A DNA stretch of 64,000 nt from Hymenobacter frigidus (lineage in GTDB: Bacteria > Bacteroidota > Bacteroidia > Cytophagales > Hymenobacteraceae). Within the stretch, counting starts at the first letter, position 1. The number at the start of each line of letters is the position of its first letter. The notes under the pieces are model-generated. The model ran no database searches. It saw nothing but the letters and a program-made list of their open reading frames with translations, and was not told the origin of the DNA. This document shows, piece by piece, positions 43,556-52,481 of this stretch. The stretch spans positions 18,228-82,227 of the forward strand of contig NZ_BMGY01000020.1 in NCBI RefSeq assembly GCF_014640435.1. Direction: 5' to 3'. Position numbers and translations under genes: made by a program.

Positions 43556-43903
43556 TTAGGCGAGGCGGTTCTGCTCGTTGGGGAAAATAACGGTTGGCTT
43601 GTGCTGCCGGGCTTCGGCGAAATCAATCAGCGCGTAGGAGAAGATGATGACCACATCGCCCACGCACACTTTCCGGGCCGCCGGGCCATTCAGGCAAATA
43701 ATGCCCGTGCCGCGCTCGCCCCGGATGGTGTAGGTTTCGAACCGCTCGCCGTTGTTGACGTTCACCACCGTCACTTTTTCGTTCTCCACGAAGTTGGCCG
43801 CGTCCAGCAAATCCTCATCAATTGTTACGCTGCCTACGTAGTGCAGTTCCGCCTGCGTGACCGTCACGCGGTGAATTTTGGATTTCATCACCTCAATATG
43901 CAT
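43556..43903 (-). CDS. panD: Aspartate 1-decarboxylase (pyruvoyl enzyme)
   Basis: 115 residues from [19 protein letters not shown] at 43903; the longer frame to 43966 is not supported. The self-cleavage site Gly24-Ser25 is in YVGSVTID, and Ser25 becomes the pyruvoyl group. Tyr/Arg sites follow in [18 protein letters not shown]. It converts aspartate to beta-alanine for pantothenate synthesis. It follows panC by 108 bases on the same strand. A TATCTTTG box in that gap suggests it may also have its own promoter. Confidence 0.95.
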   Translation of the reverse strand: MHIEVMKSKIHRVTVTQAELHYVGSVTIDEDLLDAANFVENEKVTVVNVNNGERFETYTIRGERGTGIICLNGPAARKVCVGDVVIIFSYALIDFAEARQHKPTVIFPNEQNRLA

Positions 43904-43932
43904 CGCTCGAAATAAGGGGTTGGTTAGGCCGG

Positions 43933-43940
43933 CAAAGATA
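43933..43940 (-). promoter_or_regulatory. Candidate -7 box for panD
   Basis: On the minus strand TATCTTTG matches TAnnTTTG exactly, 30 bases upstream of the panD start. A clear -33 TTG is not seen. Confidence 0.45.
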
Positions 43941-44011
43941 AAGGCTTGACCCGCCGCAGACCCCAAAATTTCAATTCGGTCACCGAAAGGACATCCATCT
44001 TAACTCGTTTT

Positions 44012-44860
44012 TCAGGCTTCTACCACCACGTTATCAATCAGCCGCACGCCGCCCAGGTGAGCAGCCAGGCACAGCACCACGGCCCGGCCGGCACCATAAT
44101 CCGTCAACGGCTGCAAAGTCTGAGCATCGGCCACGGCCATGTACTCCACCGTGAACAGGGGCTCTTGGGCGATGGAAGCTTCGGCAATGGCTTGCACCTG
44201 GGCGGGCGGCACGCCGCGCCGCACCTGAGCGGCGGCGGTCTGCAATACCTGGTAGAGCAGTGGCGCGGCGGCGCGGGCCGGGGCGTCGAGCCGGCGGTTG
44301 CGCGACGACATGGCCAGCCCGTCGGCCTCCCGGATGGTGGGGCAGGCCACTATTTCCAGGTCAAACGACAAATCGGCCACCAGTTGCTTCACAATGGCCA
44401 CCTGCTGCCAGTCTTTTTGCCCGAAATACGCCCGGTGCGGGCAGGCTAGGTGAAAAAGCTTGCTCACCACCGTGGCCACGCCGCTAAAGTGCCCCGGCCG
44501 GTGCGCGCCTTCCATCACCCGCTCCAGAGCCCCAAAATCGAAGCGCAGCACGGTGGTCTGCGAGTACATTTCAGCCACCGAAGGCACGAATAAAGCCGTG
44601 CAGCCGGCCGGGGCCAGCAGGGCCGCGTCGGCCTCGGGCACCCGTGGGTAAAGCCGAAAGTCCTCCGCGTTGTTGAACTGCGTAGGATTAACAAAAATAC
44701 TGGCAATGACTTCGTTGCATTCGGCGCGGGCGGCTTGCACCAGTTGCAGGTGGCCGGCGTGCAGCGCCCCCATGGTGGGCACCAGGCCCACACGGTGGCC
44801 CGCTTGGCGCGCTTGCTCCGTGTAAGCGTGCAACCCGGCGGCGGTAGTAAGTATCTGCAT
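44012..44860 (-). CDS. panC: Pantothenate synthetase (pantoate-beta-alanine ligase)
   Basis: 282 residues from MQILTTAAGLHAYTEQARQA at 44860. The ATP-binding nucleotidyl motif VPTMGALHAGHLQLV is at ~28-41. Other panC blocks: SIFVNPTQFNNAEDF, YFGQKDWQQVAIVKQLV and CPTIREADGLAMSSRN. It ligates pantoate and beta-alanine, so it uses the product of the next gene, panD. It is divergent from the GT5-like gene. Confidence 0.96.
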   Translation of the reverse strand: MQILTTAAGLHAYTEQARQAGHRVGLVPTMGALHAGHLQLVQAARAECNEVIASIFVNPTQFNNAEDFRLYPRVPEADAALLAPAGCTALFVPSVAEMYSQTTVLRFDFGALERVMEGAHRPGHFSGVATVVSKLFHLACPHRAYFGQKDWQQVAIVKQLVADLSFDLEIVACPTIREADGLAMSSRNRRLDAPARAAAPLLYQVLQTAAAQVRRGVPPAQVQAIAEASIAQEPLFTVEYMAVADAQTLQPLTDYGAGRAVVLCLAAHLGGVRLIDNVVVEA

Positions 44861-44902
44861 AGGAGAGGAAGGCAATTGGAACAGCCCCCAAAGTAGCTTT
44901 TG

Positions 44903-44933
44903 TTGAATTTCCGCTCAAAATTGTTTAATTTTG
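44903..44933 (+). promoter_or_regulatory. Strong Bacteroidota-type promoter of the GT5-like gene
   Basis: A -33 TTG (44903-44905; preceded by TTTTG) is followed after 20 bases by TAATTTTG (44926-44933), matching TTG-N19/20-TAnnTTTG. The predicted start of transcription is ~40 bases before the ATG at 44980. Confidence 0.75.
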
Positions 44934-44979
44934 TGCACCCATAGTATGGCCTTGTTCCATTCTCTTCAATAATCCCTTT

Positions 44980-45792
44980 ATGTCGAAGCTAAGAATCCTC
45001 TACGCGGCCACCGAAATTGACCCGTTTCTGCAGACCACCAAGGTGGCTGAAATGCTGCGTCGGCTCCCCGCCAGCATGCAGGAAATGGGCTGCGAAATTC
45101 GCATTTTCGTACCGCGTTTTGGCATTATCAACGAGCGCAAGAACCGGTTGCACGAAGTAGTGCGCCTCTCGGGCATCAACATCGCCGTGGGCGATGACGA
45201 GAAGCCCTTGGTTATCAAGGTAGCATCTATTCCGACCGCCAAGCTCCAGGTTTACTTTATCGATAACGAAGATTATTTCCATCGGAAGTCGGCCCTGGTC
45301 GACAAAAACGACAAGTTTTACGCCGACAATGACGAGCGCGCCATTTTCTTCTGCAAAGGTGTACTCGAAACCGTGAAGAAACTGGGCTGGTCGCCCAACA
45401 TTGTGCATTGCTCCGACTGGATGACCGGTCTGATTCCGCTGTACCTGAAAACCACTTACAAGAAAGACCCGGTGTTCAAGGATGCCAAATCGGTGTTCTC
45501 GATTTACAGCAACGAGTTCGCAGACAAGTTCGAAGGCAATATCCTGGAGAAAGCCAAAATGCTCGACATTGACGACGAGATGATGGCCTCGCTCAAGACG
45601 GCTGACTTCAGCGGCTTCATCAAAATGGGTATGGAATATGCCGACACCGTGGTTCGCTCCGACGAAGATTTCAGCGACAACATGAACGGCATGTTCCAGG
45701 AATATGCCCTGCATAAAAAGCTCAGCCAGGTAGCTACCGACGAAAACCTGCACTCATCCTACCTAGCGCTCTACAATGAATTGGCTAACTAG
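44980..45792 (+). CDS. Short GT5-like glycogen/starch synthase-family protein
   Basis: 270 residues, the length of one glycosyltransferase half. It starts MSKLRILYAATEIDPFLQTT and keeps GT5 blocks (MGCEIRIFVPRFG, CKGVLETVKKLGWSPNIVHCSDWMTGLIPLYLK). But the KxGG loop that binds ADP-glucose in true GlgA is replaced by QTTKVAEM, and the C-terminal GT domain is missing. So it is unlikely to be a working glycogen synthase. In Bacteroidota this short form sits beside panC and a DUF4270 gene, as here. The last 17 bases overlap the next gene. Confidence 0.85.
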   Translation: MSKLRILYAATEIDPFLQTTKVAEMLRRLPASMQEMGCEIRIFVPRFGIINERKNRLHEVVRLSGINIAVGDDEKPLVIKVASIPTAKLQVYFIDNEDYFHRKSALVDKNDKFYADNDERAIFFCKGVLETVKKLGWSPNIVHCSDWMTGLIPLYLKTTYKKDPVFKDAKSVFSIYSNEFADKFEGNILEKAKMLDIDDEMMASLKTADFSGFIKMGMEYADTVVRSDEDFSDNMNGMFQEYALHKKLSQVATDENLHSSYLALYNELAN

Positions 45793-47263
45793 CCGCTGTG
45801 CTCCCCTGGTAGCCCTATCCGCCCTGGCCCTGGCCAGCTGCGATAAAGGCACCGACCTTAACGTGGACCTGCCCGATACCACGGCCATCAGCACTGAATT
45901 TCAGGATTTCCCGCTGACGGTAGCTACGGTGCGCTTTGTGCCAGTACAAACCCTAAAAACCGACCATTACCTGGTGGGCAGCCTGGCCGATAACGTGGCC
46001 GGCACCACCGAGGCGCGTGCGTATTTCAACGTGGTGACCACCGGTATTGTCGATTCTTTGCCCTCTAAACTAACCCAACCCGTGCTCGACTCGGCGGTGC
46101 TGGTCATGGGTTTTGATAAAGTGTACGGCAGCACCACCACGCCGGCGCGGTTCGACGTGTTGCGGCTGTCCGCTTCGCTCGACGAGCGCCAGGTGTACAA
46201 CTCGCAAACGCCAACCACTACCGGAGCCCCGATAGCCCGCAACCTGACCAGCCGGCTCGACCGCACCCGTCAGCAGGTGCTGGTAGCGGCCGTACCAGCC
46301 AGCCCAACCACGGGGGCTATCCCGGCCATAACTACCACCATACCTGACCCAACGGTTCGCCTGATACTACAGCGCCGGGCGGTGCCGGCTACGCCTACCA
46401 AGCCGGCTGTTGCGGCCGTGCAGTCGCCGTTTACCGATAGCCTGTTTGCCAGGTTGGCCTCCACCAGTGCCAACTTCGGTCAAACGCAGCTCAACAGTAT
46501 CCTCAAAGGCCTCGCCATCGTGCCCAGCGCCGGGCACACCACGAGCATTGTGAGCTTCAGCCGCGTCCTCGACGCGCGCATCATCCTGTATTTCCGTGCC
46601 ACGGGTGCTCCGAACCGGTCGTATTCGATATTATTCGGGCCGGCATTCAGCGGTGTGGGGGCAAATCCCGTGCGCGACCCACGCTACTACACCCGCATTA
46701 GCAATACCTTGCCGCCAAACCTGGCTGTCTTGGCCAGCCGTGCCGGAGCGGTACCAGCCAGCGTCCTCAGCGGCACCAGCTACGTCCAGGAAGGCACTGG
46801 CCTGGCCACTCGCGTCACGTTTCAGGGGTTAGAAGCACTGAAGGCAACGGCGAACCTAACCGTGAACCGAGCCGAAATTCGGGTGCCGGTGAAACCATTT
46901 ACCAACGCACTCTTTGGCAACCCTACCCAGCTATATGCAGTAGAAGTCGACGCCAACAACGTGGCGTTGCAGCGCACGGTAAATTTTATCCCCACTGACC
47001 GCGTGGTGCAGACCGATGGAGCCGTTCAAACAAGTGGCGGCTTGCCAGCCACAGGCACGCTCAACAATGCCACCAGTACCCAAGCCTACTACAGCCTGCC
47101 CATTACTAATTACCTCGATGCTTTTTTGAAAAACAAACTTGAGGGCAACCCCATTTCGCTGGTTCTGACGCCAAGCATCCAGGCCTCCAGCACATTGTCG
47201 CTGAACCGGGCCGTGCTTGATGCCAACAACATCACCCTGCGCGTGTACTACTCTAAGAAGTAG
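45776..47263 (+). CDS. DUF4270 lipoprotein
   Basis: 495 residues. A lipoprotein signal with Cys22 (LSALALASCDKG) precedes a long beta-rich exported body. Typical DUF4270 blocks are TVRFVPVQTLKTDHYLVGSLAD near 60 and a C-terminal stretch with SLVLTPSIQASSTLSLNRAVL. The domain is restricted to Bacteroidota and its function is unknown. Its start lies inside the end of the GT5-like gene, so the two are translationally linked. Confidence 0.88.
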   Translation: MNWLTSRCAPLVALSALALASCDKGTDLNVDLPDTTAISTEFQDFPLTVATVRFVPVQTLKTDHYLVGSLADNVAGTTEARAYFNVVTTGIVDSLPSKLTQPVLDSAVLVMGFDKVYGSTTTPARFDVLRLSASLDERQVYNSQTPTTTGAPIARNLTSRLDRTRQQVLVAAVPASPTTGAIPAITTTIPDPTVRLILQRRAVPATPTKPAVAAVQSPFTDSLFARLASTSANFGQTQLNSILKGLAIVPSAGHTTSIVSFSRVLDARIILYFRATGAPNRSYSILFGPAFSGVGANPVRDPRYYTRISNTLPPNLAVLASRAGAVPASVLSGTSYVQEGTGLATRVTFQGLEALKATANLTVNRAEIRVPVKPFTNALFGNPTQLYAVEVDANNVALQRTVNFIPTDRVVQTDGAVQTSGGLPATGTLNNATSTQAYYSLPITNYLDAFLKNKLEGNPISLVLTPSIQASSTLSLNRAVLDANNITLRVYYSKK

Positions 47264-47340
47264 CAACCCGTAGCTGACTACAATCCGGTCAAATCCTCAT
47301 TGGCCAACAATTTCAATTTACCTACTTAATCTTTCCTGCC

Positions 47341-49176
47341 ATGTGCGGCATAGTTGCTTATATCGGCCATCGTGAGGCCTGCCCCATTATTATCAAAGGT
47401 TTGCATCGCCTCGAATACCGCGGCTATGATTCGGCCGGCGTAGCATTGCTCACCGATGAGCTAACGGTTTACAAAAAGAAAGGCAAGGTTAGCGAGCTGG
47501 AAGGCTTTATTGCTGCCAAAGACACCAAAGCCAATATCGGCATGGGCCACACCCGGTGGGCTACCCACGGCGAGCCGAACGATGAGAATGCGCACCCCCA
47601 CTTCTCTACCTCGGAGCGGATTGCCATCATTCACAACGGCATTATTGAAAACTACGCGGCGCTGAAAACGCACTTGCAGCAGCAGGGCCACGTTTTTCAT
47701 TCCGATACGGACACGGAAGTATTCGTGAACCTGATTGAAGAAATAAAAAAGCAAAACGACTGCTCGCTGGAAGAGGCCGTGCGCCTGGCCCTGCACGAAG
47801 TAGTGGGGGCCTACGCCATTGTGGTGCTCAGCCAGGATGCGCCCAACCAACTCATCGCTGCGCGTAAAGGCTCGCCAATGGTGATTGGCATTGGCGAAGG
47901 CGAGTTCTTTATCGCTTCCGACGCCACGCCCATCATCGAGTACACCAACGAGGTGGTGTATGTGAACGACTACGAAATCGTGGTTATTCGCGACGGTCAG
48001 CTGAACATTCGCAGCCGTGAGGACGTGAACCAGACGCCCTACATCCAGAAGCTGGAAATGGAGCTCGACAGCATCGAAAAAGGTGGCTACGAGCACTTTA
48101 TGCTGAAGGAGATTTTTGAGCAGCCCCGCTCCATCATGGATTCCATGCGCGGCCGCTTGGAGTTGGAAGCCGGCCACCTGAACATGGGCGGCATCCGGGC
48201 TTACGAGCAGAAATTCGTGAATGCCCAGCGCATCATCATCGTGGCTTGCGGCACTTCCTGGCACGCCGGCTTGGTGGCCGAGTACCTGATTGAGGACCTG
48301 GCCCGTATTCCGGTAGAGGTAGAATACGCTTCGGAATTCCGCTATCGCAACCCGATTATCACGGAGCGCGACATCGTGATTGCCATTTCGCAGAGCGGCG
48401 AAACGGCCGATACGCTGGCCGCCATTGAACTGGCCAAGAGCAAGGGTGCCACTATTTTCGGCGTGTGTAACGTGGTGGGCAGCAGCATTGCCCGCGCCAC
48501 CGACGCCGGAGCCTACACCCACGCCGGACCCGAAATCGGCGTGGCTTCAACCAAAGCCTTCACGGCCCAGGTGACGGTACTAACGCTGCTGGCCATGATT
48601 ATGGGCCAGAAGCGCGGCACCATCACCGACACCAAACTGCGCGAGTTGATGGTGGAGCTGGACACGATTCCGACCAAAGTAGAAAAAGCCTTGCTGCTTG
48701 ACGCGCAAATTCGCGAGATTGCCGTTGAGTTTAAGGATGCCACCAACTTCCTGTACCTGGGTCGGGGCTACAACTTCCCCGTGGCCTTGGAAGGCGCGCT
48801 AAAGCTTAAGGAAATCAGCTACATCCACGCCGAGGGCTACCCGGCGGCCGAGATGAAGCACGGTCCCATCGCCCTGATTGACGAGAACATGCCGATTGTG
48901 GTGATTGCCACCCGCGATAGCTCCTACGAAAAAGTGGTGAGCAATATCCAGGAGGTGAAGGCCCGCAAAGGCCGCATCATTGCTATCGTGAGCGAAGGCG
49001 ATACCGTGATTCCGCCCATGGCTGAGTTCGTAATCGAAGTGCCCCACACCAGCGAAATTTTGATGCCGCTGGTATCGGTGGTGCCACTACAGCTGCTGAG
49101 CTACCACATTGCCGTACTGCGCGGCTGCAACGTGGATCAGCCCCGCAACCTCGCCAAGTCGGTGACGGTGGAGTAG
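47341..49176 (+). CDS. glmS: Glucosamine-fructose-6-phosphate aminotransferase (isomerizing)
   Basis: 611 residues. Cys2 of MCGIVAYIGHREA is the N-terminal glutaminase nucleophile; HTRWATHGEPNDENAHPH and HNGIIENY are its substrate loops. Two SIS domains follow (VACGTSWHAGLVAEY, ISQSGETADTLAAI, FLYLGRGYNFPVALEGALKLKEISY), and the end LAKSVTVE is conserved. It makes glucosamine 6-phosphate from fructose 6-phosphate and glutamine for peptidoglycan and lipopolysaccharide. No glmS riboswitch-like sequence is seen upstream; Bacteroidota normally lack it. Confidence 0.97.
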   Translation: MCGIVAYIGHREACPIIIKGLHRLEYRGYDSAGVALLTDELTVYKKKGKVSELEGFIAAKDTKANIGMGHTRWATHGEPNDENAHPHFSTSERIAIIHNGIIENYAALKTHLQQQGHVFHSDTDTEVFVNLIEEIKKQNDCSLEEAVRLALHEVVGAYAIVVLSQDAPNQLIAARKGSPMVIGIGEGEFFIASDATPIIEYTNEVVYVNDYEIVVIRDGQLNIRSREDVNQTPYIQKLEMELDSIEKGGYEHFMLKEIFEQPRSIMDSMRGRLELEAGHLNMGGIRAYEQKFVNAQRIIIVACGTSWHAGLVAEYLIEDLARIPVEVEYASEFRYRNPIITERDIVIAISQSGETADTLAAIELAKSKGATIFGVCNVVGSSIARATDAGAYTHAGPEIGVASTKAFTAQVTVLTLLAMIMGQKRGTITDTKLRELMVELDTIPTKVEKALLLDAQIREIAVEFKDATNFLYLGRGYNFPVALEGALKLKEISYIHAEGYPAAEMKHGPIALIDENMPIVVIATRDSSYEKVVSNIQEVKARKGRIIAIVSEGDTVIPPMAEFVIEVPHTSEILMPLVSVVPLQLLSYHIAVLRGCNVDQPRNLAKSVTVE

Positions 49177-49180
49177 AGCA

Positions 49181-49217
49181 CGTCATTGCGAGCGAAACGC
49201 AGTGGAGCGTGGCAATT
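49181..49217. repeat. Half-copy of a third repeat type (CGTCATTGCGAGCG)
   Basis: CGTCATTGCGAGCGAAACGC then AGTGGAGCGTGGCAATTC starts 4 bases after the glmS stop. The pattern matches the well-known CGTCATTGCGAGCGAAGCG dispersed repeats of many bacteria. The inverted second arm is absent. Confidence 0.65.
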
Positions 49218-49251
49218 CACTTTCATCAGTGCTACAACCCTTCGAGATTTG

Positions 49252-49288
49252 AAAAGCCTCGGTTCTGCGATAGAGCCGGGGCTTTTTT
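49252..49288 (+). terminator. Terminator of glmS
   Basis: AAAAGCCTCGGTTCT and AGAGCCGGGGCTTTT pair with G-U wobbles and end in a T run. Confidence 0.8.
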
Positions 49289-49371
49289 ATTATGCTTTGT
49301 TACAAAAAGAAGTTAGTCGCTGAGAGCGGATAGATTACCGCGCGGCGCTCGCAATTACAGACGGCGCGTAA

Positions 49372-50079
49372 TCACACCGCAAACGGCTCGCCGCGCAGCG
49401 CCTGCCGCTTGAGCAGCGGGCACACTTTATAGCGCTCGTCGTGCGTGTCATCCCACATAGCTTTCAGCACGGCATACACGCGCGTTACGCCGATGGCATT
49501 GGCCCAGGCGAAGGGGCCGTGCGGGTAATTGGTGCCGAGCTTCATGCCGAGGTCCACGTCCTGCATGGTGGCGGTGCCCTCCTGCACGGTGAAGCAGGCT
49601 TCGTTGATAATCTGGCAGATGACGCGGGGCGTGACCAGGCCCACGCGGTCGGCCACCACGCGGTAGTCGGTACCGAGGGCGGCGCAGGTTTCGGCCAGCT
49701 TCTCGCGGTCGGCTTCGTGGTAGAGACTGACTTCGAGAAGGAAACGGTTGAAGAGCGTGGGCAGGCCGCAGAAGCCGAAACGTAGTCCGGCAGGTAGACC
49801 AGCCTCGTAAGACAGCATCTCCGTTAAAGACAAATGGATGATTTCTTCAAAAATCGGAAGCTTATCATTCTCAAAGAAACTGGCAACTTGGCTAGTGAGC
49901 GGATGGAAGCAGAATGCAACGTCGGCAGTTGAGGCCGCGCTTTGAATCTGCTGGTCAACCTCCTTCCCACTTTCTTCGAGCACGGGGTTGGGATTTAAAA
50001 AGCGGTACTGGTGCGCCGGTCCGAACTTCGCGCGGAACTCTGCTTCTACATGGCTGCCGTCAATGACCAGAATGTGCAT
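49372..50079 (-). CDS. 3-hydroxyacyl-CoA dehydrogenase-like protein with degenerate N-terminus
   Basis: 235 residues. The C-terminal half carries the 3-hydroxyacyl-CoA dehydrogenase C-domain (RVGLVTPRVICQIINEACFTVQEG, then MQDVDLGMKLGTNYPHGPFAWAN). The N-terminal half is short and lacks the GxGxMG NAD loop; it begins MHILVIDGSHVEAEF instead. It may be a non-catalytic or altered-cofactor member. It is divergent from the RidA gene with a 51-base gap. A minus-strand TATCTTTG box lies 24 bases upstream of the start. Confidence 0.8.
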   Translation of the reverse strand: MHILVIDGSHVEAEFRAKFGPAHQYRFLNPNPVLEESGKEVDQQIQSAASTADVAFCFHPLTSQVASFFENDKLPIFEEIIHLSLTEMLSYEAGLPAGLRFGFCGLPTLFNRFLLEVSLYHEADREKLAETCAALGTDYRVVADRVGLVTPRVICQIINEACFTVQEGTATMQDVDLGMKLGTNYPHGPFAWANAIGVTRVYAVLKAMWDDTHDERYKVCPLLKRQALRGEPFAV

Positions 50080-50130
50080 GGTTTCGGTAGTTACTTTGGG
50101 GCCAAAGATACCCTAACTGTTTCTGTTCAG

Positions 50131-50514
50131 ATGGCCCACCAGATTATCCTCACCGACCAAGCTCCGGCCCCCATCGGCCCCTACTCGCAAGCCGTGAAGG
50201 CGGGCAACACCGTATACGTTTCGGGCCAGATACCGCTGGATGCCGCCGGGCAGCTGGTAGCGGGCGACGTGGCCGCCCAAACCCACCAGGTACTGAAGAA
50301 CCTAACGGCCGTGCTGGCCGCCGCCGGCCTGGCTCTCACCGATGTGGTGAAGTGCAGCATCTTCGTAAAAGACCTCAGCAACTTTGCCACCGTCAACCAA
50401 GTGTACGGGTCGTATTTCGACGAAGCCGTGGCCCCCGCCCGGGAAACCGTGGAAGTGAGCCGGCTGCCGCGCGACGTGGAAGTAGAGATTTCCTGCATCG
50501 CCGTAGGCGCATAA
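50131..50514 (+). CDS. RidA family (reactive intermediate/imine deaminase)
   Basis: 127 residues from the ATG at 50131. Blocks PAPIGPYSQAVKAGNTVYVSGQIP, HQVLKNLTAVLAAAG, DVVKCSIFVKDLSNFATVN and the end VEVSRLPRDVEVEISCIA match the family, with the active-site Arg in APARETVEV. These trimeric enzymes hydrolyse 2-aminoacrylate-type imines made by pyridoxal enzymes. Divergent from the dehydrogenase-like gene. Confidence 0.95.
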   Translation: MAHQIILTDQAPAPIGPYSQAVKAGNTVYVSGQIPLDAAGQLVAGDVAAQTHQVLKNLTAVLAAAGLALTDVVKCSIFVKDLSNFATVNQVYGSYFDEAVAPARETVEVSRLPRDVEVEISCIAVGA

Positions 50515-50573
50515 TATTCTGATAGCGGAGGCGTTGCCAGGAAGCTCATTTCCACCATCAGCAACTCCCTCGC

Positions 50574-50765
50574 ATGAAAGAACTTGGACTCGGCCTGCTC
50601 ATCATTGGGCTCATCTCACTGGCGCTGCCGTTTATCAACCCCAACATCCACTACACCTTTCTGACCTGGATTGACCAGTGGGGGCCGGCCGTGACCTGGG
50701 GTATCCGCGGTGGAATTACGCTGCTGGGGCTGGGCCTCTGGCTGAGCTTCAAGAACCGGGACTGA
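50574..50765 (+). CDS. Small two-helix membrane protein, unknown
   Basis: 63 residues with two hydrophobic helices: MKELGLGLLIIGLISLALPF and GIRGGITLLGLGLWLSF. No family is recognised beyond a small Bacteroidota inner membrane protein. It follows ridA by 59 bases, so it may be co-transcribed. Confidence 0.7.
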   Translation: MKELGLGLLIIGLISLALPFINPNIHYTFLTWIDQWGPAVTWGIRGGITLLGLGLWLSFKNRD

Positions 50766-50769
50766 TATT

Positions 50770-50865
50770 CATTTAACAATTATCATTTACCATTTAACGG
50801 CCGTTCAAACTGCGCAGATTGCTCCGTTGAACGGCTGTTAAATGGTAAATGATAATTGTTAAATG
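50770..50865. repeat. 39-bp near-perfect inverted repeat of 7-nt units (CATTTAA type)
   Basis: Left arm 50770-50808 reads CATTTAA CAATTAT CATTTAC and CATTTAA plus CGGCCGTTCAA. The right arm (50827-50865) is its inverted copy with one mismatch, around an 18-base loop. Extra units TGATAAATGAC follow outside the right arm. It sits between the small membrane gene and gltX. Confidence 0.9.
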
Positions 50866-50924
50866 ATAAATGACCCCGACCTTTGAGGCGCGTTCCGAAC
50901 TCCGGGGCGCGCTTTTCATTTGTT

Positions 50925-52475
50925 ATGACTGAGAGAGAAGTTCGGGTGCGTTTCGCCCCGTCGCCCACCGGCCCGCTGCACATTGGCGGCGTACGCACTG
51001 CGCTGTATAACTACTTATTGGCCCGCAAGCTGGGTGGCAAGATGCTTCTACGCATCGAGGACACCGACCAGAACCGCTTCGTGCCCGGGGCCGAGCAGTA
51101 CATTCTGGAGGCGCTGGCCTGGTGTGGCATCGTGATTGACGAAGGCCAGGGCGTGGGCGGCCCCCACGGCCCCTACAAGCAGAGCGAGCGCAAGCCCATG
51201 TACCGGCAGTACGCCGACCAGCTCATTGCCAGTGGGCACGCCTACTACGCCTTCGACACCCCCGAGGAGCTGGACGTGATGCGCGCCCGCCTGCAAGCCG
51301 CCAAGGTGCCCAACCCGCAGTACAACTCCATCACCCGCGCCCAAATGCGCAACTCCCTCACCCTGCCCGAGGACGAGGTGAAGGCCCTGCTCGATGGCGG
51401 CGCGCAGTACGTAATCCGCCTGAAAGTGCCCCGCAAGGAGGAAGTGCGCTTCCAGGACATGATTCGCGGCTGGGTGGTGGTGCATTCGAGCGCCATCGAC
51501 GACAAGGTGCTGATGAAGTCGGACGGCATGCCGACCTACCATTTGGCCAATATCGTGGACGACCATCTGATGGAAATCTCGCACGTAATCCGGGGCGAGG
51601 AATGGCTGCCATCGGCGCCGCTGCACGTGCTGCTGTACCGCTACCTGGGCTGGGAGAGCACCATGCCGCAGTTTGCCCACCTGCCGCTGTTGCTCAAGCC
51701 CGACGGCACCGGCAAGCTGAGCAAGCGCGACGGCGACCGGCTCGGCTTCCCCGTGTTCCCGCTGGAATGGCATGGTACGGACGGCGAAACCGGCGAGCCC
51801 ACCGTGAGCGCCGGCTACCGCGAAAGCGGCTACTTGCCCGAAGCCCTGGTGAACTTCCTGGCCTTCCTGGGCTGGAACCCGGGCACGCAGCAGGAAATTT
51901 TCTCGATGGACGAGCTGATTCAGGCCTTCTCGATTGAGCGGGTCAGCAAGTCGCCAGCCAAGTTCGACCAGAACAAGGTGAAGTGGTTCAACGAGCACTA
52001 CCTGCGCGCCAAAACCAACGCCGAGCTGGCGCCCTACCTACTCACGGCCCTGCACGAGCACGCCATCGTGTGCTCGCAGGAGAAAGCCGAGCAGATTGTG
52101 GGCGTGATGAAAGAGCGGGTGAGCTTCCCCAACGACTTCTGGCAGGAAGCCAAATACTTCTTCCAAGCCCCGACGGAGTACGACGAAGCCGTGGTGAGCA
52201 AGAAGTGGAACGCGCCCGTGGCCGGTGCCCTCACCGCCTACGCCAACGCCCTGCCCGGAGCCGCCCAGGCATCGGCCGAAGAGCTGAAGACCTTATTCAA
52301 CGACACCATGGCGGCCCAGGGCCTCAAGCCCGGCCAGGTGCTGCAAGCACTGCGCGTGGCCGTGACCGGTGCCGCCGCCGGCCCGGACTTGTTTGAGACC
52401 TTGGTAATTCTGGGGACCGACGAGGTAAGTACCCGACTACGCGCCGCTGTGGAGCGCATCCCCGTAGCCGCCTAG
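50925..52475 (+). CDS. gltX: Glutamyl-tRNA synthetase
   Basis: 516 residues from the ATG at 50925 (MTEREVRVRFAPSPTGPLHI). The class I HIGH motif is HIGG at 19-22 and the KMSKS motif is KLSKRD at ~264. GluRS blocks RIEDTDQNRFV, YAFDTPEELDVMRA, MPTYHLANIVDDHLMEISHVI and FLAFLGWNPG are present. It charges tRNA-Glu, and possibly tRNA-Gln if glutaminyl synthetase is absent. Free-standing gene, followed by an unusual structured region. Confidence 0.97.
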   Translation: MTEREVRVRFAPSPTGPLHIGGVRTALYNYLLARKLGGKMLLRIEDTDQNRFVPGAEQYILEALAWCGIVIDEGQGVGGPHGPYKQSERKPMYRQYADQLIASGHAYYAFDTPEELDVMRARLQAAKVPNPQYNSITRAQMRNSLTLPEDEVKALLDGGAQYVIRLKVPRKEEVRFQDMIRGWVVVHSSAIDDKVLMKSDGMPTYHLANIVDDHLMEISHVIRGEEWLPSAPLHVLLYRYLGWESTMPQFAHLPLLLKPDGTGKLSKRDGDRLGFPVFPLEWHGTDGETGEPTVSAGYRESGYLPEALVNFLAFLGWNPGTQQEIFSMDELIQAFSIERVSKSPAKFDQNKVKWFNEHYLRAKTNAELAPYLLTALHEHAIVCSQEKAEQIVGVMKERVSFPNDFWQEAKYFFQAPTEYDEAVVSKKWNAPVAGALTAYANALPGAAQASAEELKTLFNDTMAAQGLKPGQVLQALRVAVTGAAAGPDLFETLVILGTDEVSTRLRAAVERIPVAA

Positions 52476-52481
52476 TTTCAC

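Noticed and set aside
47264..47340. glmS ribozyme upstream of glmS
   Set aside because: The 77-base gap is too short for the ribozyme core and shows none of its conserved elements.
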